Shown here: in pieces, positions 60,848-64,000 of the stretch
How the letters are laid out: every line of letters begins with the position of its first letter
Numbering within the stretch: position 1 is the first letter of the stretch
Source of the DNA: Callipepla californica brunnescens
Taxonomy: Eukaryota; Chordata; Aves; Galliformes; Odontophoridae
DNA: 64,000 nucleotides
NCBI GenBank assembly: GCA_023055505.1
Contig: JALIRH010000031.1
Span: 3,240,823 to 3,304,822, forward strand
Direction: 5' to 3'
Translations under genes and position numbers: made by a program
The notes under the pieces: model-generated
Database searches by the model: none
What the model saw: the letters and a program-made list of their open reading frames with translations, nothing else
What the model was told of the DNA's origin: nothing

Positions 60848-61733
60848 CAGTCATGTCTCTAGATCCTGAAAAATAACGCTGTGGAATGGGTGGGAGGAGG
60901 GAGAGAAGCAGCAGCATTACATGGATTTAATGCGACATTAGGCAAATATTGAGCAAGATTTTAATTACAGCGGTTATGGCAAATCTTTCTGCTCTGGGAG
61001 ATGTCAAAAATCCTCCTATATTTAGTAACCTGAATAGAAGAACCTCATTGCTTGCTCTCTCCATCTCAGACTGCATGTAAAGTGCAGACTACCAGAGTTA
61101 ATGGATTGTAGTTAAAGGGGAGTTCCACTAGATGATGGTATAAATCTTCATAATGAGCAAGACCAAAGTGGACAGCTTAAACAGGAGCCCAGTAAAAGCA
61201 AAATGCTGCACAATCAGTGGCAGTGGCAGCCCCTAATCCTCCCCTTTCTTCATGTGAGTGGGGCTCCCAGTGTTTGCACTGGTCACAGGGACAGTGGTAC
61301 CTCCCATGGCATTGCCTTTCTCCATGTAACCACATGGGTGTAGCAATTGGAAGGCTTGGTTTACTTGATTCAAAACCAAGTAGCAACTTTCTTAATTCAC
61401 TTTGCTTAATTCACTTAATTCACAATTAGACTGGGCTAACATTTAAAAGTGGTTCTATAAATGAAAGTAATTCTGTAATTAGTAGCTAATTAATTACAGG
61501 GCAGCAGACGCATTTACATAAATCTGAAATAAAAAAAAAATTGAAGCTGGGTCTTTTGTTCCCCTAGCTGTCAGATGTCAGGATACTGTTGAGGCAAAAG
61601 CCTCAGTCCAGCTGCCCCAAGAGGATAAAAGAAACTACTACATTTAAATGGTGTCTTCCACAGCTCACTCAGATTGGTAGTGGTGATCTCAAAAAGAATT
61701 TCATGGAGACCTTCTCAGGTAGGAAGTGTATTC

Positions 61734-62063
61734 AGAGAATCATAGAATTGTTTGAGTTGGAAGGAGGAACCCTTGAAGACCATCTAGTCTACCTCCCCTG
61801 CAATGAACAGGGATATCTAAAACTAGATCAGGTTGCTGAAAGCCTGATCTAGCCTGGACTTGTATGTCTCCAGGGATGGGACATCCACCACTTCTTTGGG
61901 CAATCATTTCCAGTGCCTCACCATTGTTATTGTAAAATCCTTCTCCTTATCTCCAGTATAAATCTCTCCTCCTTTAGTTTGAAACCATTTTCCCTCATCC
62001 TGTCACAGCAGACCCTCCTAGAGTCTGTCCCCTTCTTTCTTACAGCCCCCTTTAGATACTGAT
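61734..62063 (-). mobile_element. CR1 LINE, antisense, about 0.33 kb
   Basis: Starts CAGAGAATCATAGAATTGTT, then GAGTTGGAAGGAGGAACCC, through the complement of the C-terminal ORF2 (CTTTAGTTTGAAACCATTTT) to a 5' truncation near CCCTTTAGATACTG. Decayed. Confidence 0.92.
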
Positions 62064-62134
62064 GAAATTTCCTGATGAGTTATCAATCAGGAGAAAGGAT
62101 GGATGGAAAAGAAAATGATGTCAAGAAAATCTGC

Positions 62135-62153
62135 TAATAATAATAATAATAAT
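62135..62153. repeat. (TAA)6 microsatellite
   Basis: Six TAA units, about 70 bp beyond the CR1 5' truncation. Confidence 0.9.
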
Positions 62154-62490
62154 ATGAAGACTCTTCACTTTTTCTGCCACCCAGTGCTCCTAGAACATGA
62201 CTTCACCACTCAATGCATTTCATAGTACTAGGTCTGGCAGGGATGGAGTGCCTTTACTTCATAGCAGCCTGTATGGTGCAATGCTTTGAACCAGTGTTTG
62301 GATAGGTGCTGAGTTCTGCTCATACAGTGCAGAGCAGTATCTTTGTGTCGCAGACACACACAGACATATACACCTGGACATCAACTACACCAAGAAGCTG
62401 CATGCAGGTGGTTAAGAGGGGAATATTTCACATCATTAGATGTCATGCTTAGCAGTAAAAACAAAGAAGTTGGAGGAAAGAGGGACATTA

Positions 62491-62541
62491 ATGGTTATGA
62501 TCTCCAAGTGTCCCTTCCAACTCAGAGGATTCTATGATTCC
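62491..62541 (+). mobile_element. CR1 LINE extreme 3' end, sense, about 50 bp
   Basis: ATGATCTCCAAGTGTCCCTT followed by CCAACTCAGAGGATTCTATGATTCC matches the last 50 bp of the CR1 3' UTR plus one 8-bp tail unit. It is either an extreme 5' truncation or a fragment. Confidence 0.75.
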
Positions 62542-62723
62542 ATGGCACTTGTCTTTCCAAGTACTCAGAATGTGTGCTCAGCTCCTGTTCTCCAGGGCTG
62601 GACATCTGCCTGCCAATGGGAAGTGGTGTACAAGTCCCTTATTTTGCCTGGTTTACATGTGTGCATCTGATACTTTGCACTGTTTTTGTATTGATTCTTG
62701 AGCCTTGTTTCCTCCCTTCTGTG

Positions 62724-63833
62724 CAGTTCATTCAAAAAGTAATGCCTCCTTTTTATTTCCACGGAAACTACAACAGGTACAAAAAGAACAATAACATTAC
62801 CTGGTAGATCAAATTCTCAGATACAAAATACTATTTTTCAATACAGCTACCATCAGCATCTGTGCATTTTCACCAGCTTTGAACAAACAACTTCATGCAA
62901 AACTTATAAAAGTCTGCACCAGCGGGGGTGACCCACTGTTTCACAGATGCTATGACAATGTTGTTGCCCAAACAGGCAGAAGTCAGAAGGAATCAAAATC
63001 CAAATTACATAGTGGGTGAGCTAGGGTAGTCCTGCAGAGGGTGGTGATGTCCTCCATGGTCTTCAAACTGGTACAGAACTTGGCATTGTTTTGTTGTAAG
63101 ATATTTTGTTGTTGTCTTCTTCTCTGACCTCACTCTCTAAGTCTGAGGATTCAGCTCAGTCATCATCACTATGTAGCAGTCAGAGGTGATGGTTTGTCTG
63201 AATTCCAAGAAATCCAAAAGGATCATCCCTTTCTTATCCCAAGTGACAGTACACATCACTTCACCTTCTGAGGGCTATATCTTGAACTATTTCTTTGATG
63301 GGGAATTCACATGCCGCCACTCCATGGACTGCTGTTTTGACTCCGACTCTGAGATATTCTAACTTTGCCACTGTCATTTCCAAATCATTGAAGCCAATAT
63401 TCAGCTCTGTACACAGTCCCCTAATTCTCATAGATCAGCTGATGGTGATGCTCTTCATTTCTGGTGTGACAACTGTGCATCAGCATCTGGAACATGGCTT
63501 GTCTTTCGTGCCACTGTTACTACCACCTCCAACTGCCTCACTGTGCTCACATTCATTGTTTGGGTTCTATAGATGTTCAGCAAGCATCAGTGAATGTCAA
63601 TAGCTGCTATTTTTCCACATAAGAATTCAATGACACGACTTTGCTTCATATGCACTTCCATGTCAGATATCATTTCTCCGACAGCTCTTCTGCTGCCGTC
63701 TGTCACATGGCAACAAAATATAGTGGAATATTGTTGGGAAGGTTCAATCTCTACTGCCATATCCCCAGTATCCACCTCTGACATCATGGACCAACGTGAT
63801 AAAATAGGAAGCATTACTTTCAGAGCAGCCCTC
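62724..63833 (-). mobile_element. Galluhop-type mariner, antisense, nearly complete
   Basis: About 1.11 kb. The right edge CAGAGCAGCCCTC (63821-63833) is the complement of the family 5' end GAGGGCTGCTCTG; the left edge TTCATTCAAAAAGTAATGCC is the decayed other end. Read on the minus strand it runs collinear with the 37.39 kb copy. It lacks about 150 bp near 63345, between a TLEYL-like and a KTAVHGVA-like segment. The missing part holds the TEEQKE and GDETW region with a catalytic Asp. Stops and frameshifts elsewhere also rule out function. Confidence 0.88.
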
Positions 63834-64000
63834 CTATTCTCCTTCCATACAGTGGGAGAGTGAAGGTGCAGCTGTGGCTGTGGATGCTTATCTGTGACTC
63901 AGACAAACCTGACACACGTATACAGTCAATTTATTGCCATGTATAATATGAATTAAACAAAACCCAACCAACATAAGGCAAAATAGCCCAAATCAAGGAG
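63834..64000. other. Window end, nothing recognised
   Basis: Short AT-rich stretch after the mariner; no feature supported. Confidence 0.5.

Larger units (their letters stand above)
57402..61733. other. Intergenic sequence, no gene recognised
   Basis: No coding gene recognised. Includes a motif-dense patch at 59395-59620 and a short CTG run at 60833. Confidence 0.5.

Overview
This is a vertebrate nuclear genome window, most likely from a galliform bird (chicken or a close relative). Two things support this: many 5'-truncated CR1 LINEs, some ending in the 8-bp tail repeat typical of bird CR1, and three copies of a mariner that I recognise as the chicken Galluhop (Mariner1_GG) family. From memory, PSAT1 is Z-linked in chicken, which would make this chromosome Z; the sequence alone does not prove that.

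The only host gene I can support is PSAT1 (phosphoserine aminotransferase, serine biosynthesis). It is complete on the + strand in nine coding exons from 2635 to 14482, encoding 371 residues. It has a GC-rich CpG-island promoter with three CCAAT boxes and a TATA-like element, a perfect match to an ATF4/CEBP amino-acid response element early in intron 1, and a long 3' UTR ending near a poly(A) signal at 16042. All eight introns are GT-AG. Intron 2 holds an antisense CR1 and intron 1 a TA/TGTA microsatellite.

Everything after about 16.1 kb looks intergenic: AT-rich sequence with transposon debris. CR1 fragments lie at 16.65-18.16, 38.60-38.97, 43.83-44.55, 51.23-51.85, 57.19-57.40, 61.73-62.06 and 62.49-62.54 kb. 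A younger CR1 at 22.06-23.93 kb keeps an open 588-codon frame with the reverse transcriptase motifs intact. Mariner copies lie at 37.39-39.34, 43.12-43.67 and 62.72-63.83 kb. The first of them is a nest: a 330-bp solo LTR with a 5-bp target duplication and an antisense CR1 have both landed inside it.

Several low-repeat patches (about 45.84-46.56, 53.59-53.99 and 59.40-59.62 kb) are dense in homeodomain, SOX, octamer, E-box and nuclear-receptor-like words and could be conserved enhancers in the gene desert beyond PSAT1. That needs alignment to confirm. I found no tRNA, rRNA, CRISPR or second protein-coding host gene, and no clear new multi-gene system. The most novel-looking items are the nested LTR with its near-perfect hairpin, the intact CR1 frame, and a possible small retrocopy at 605-787.
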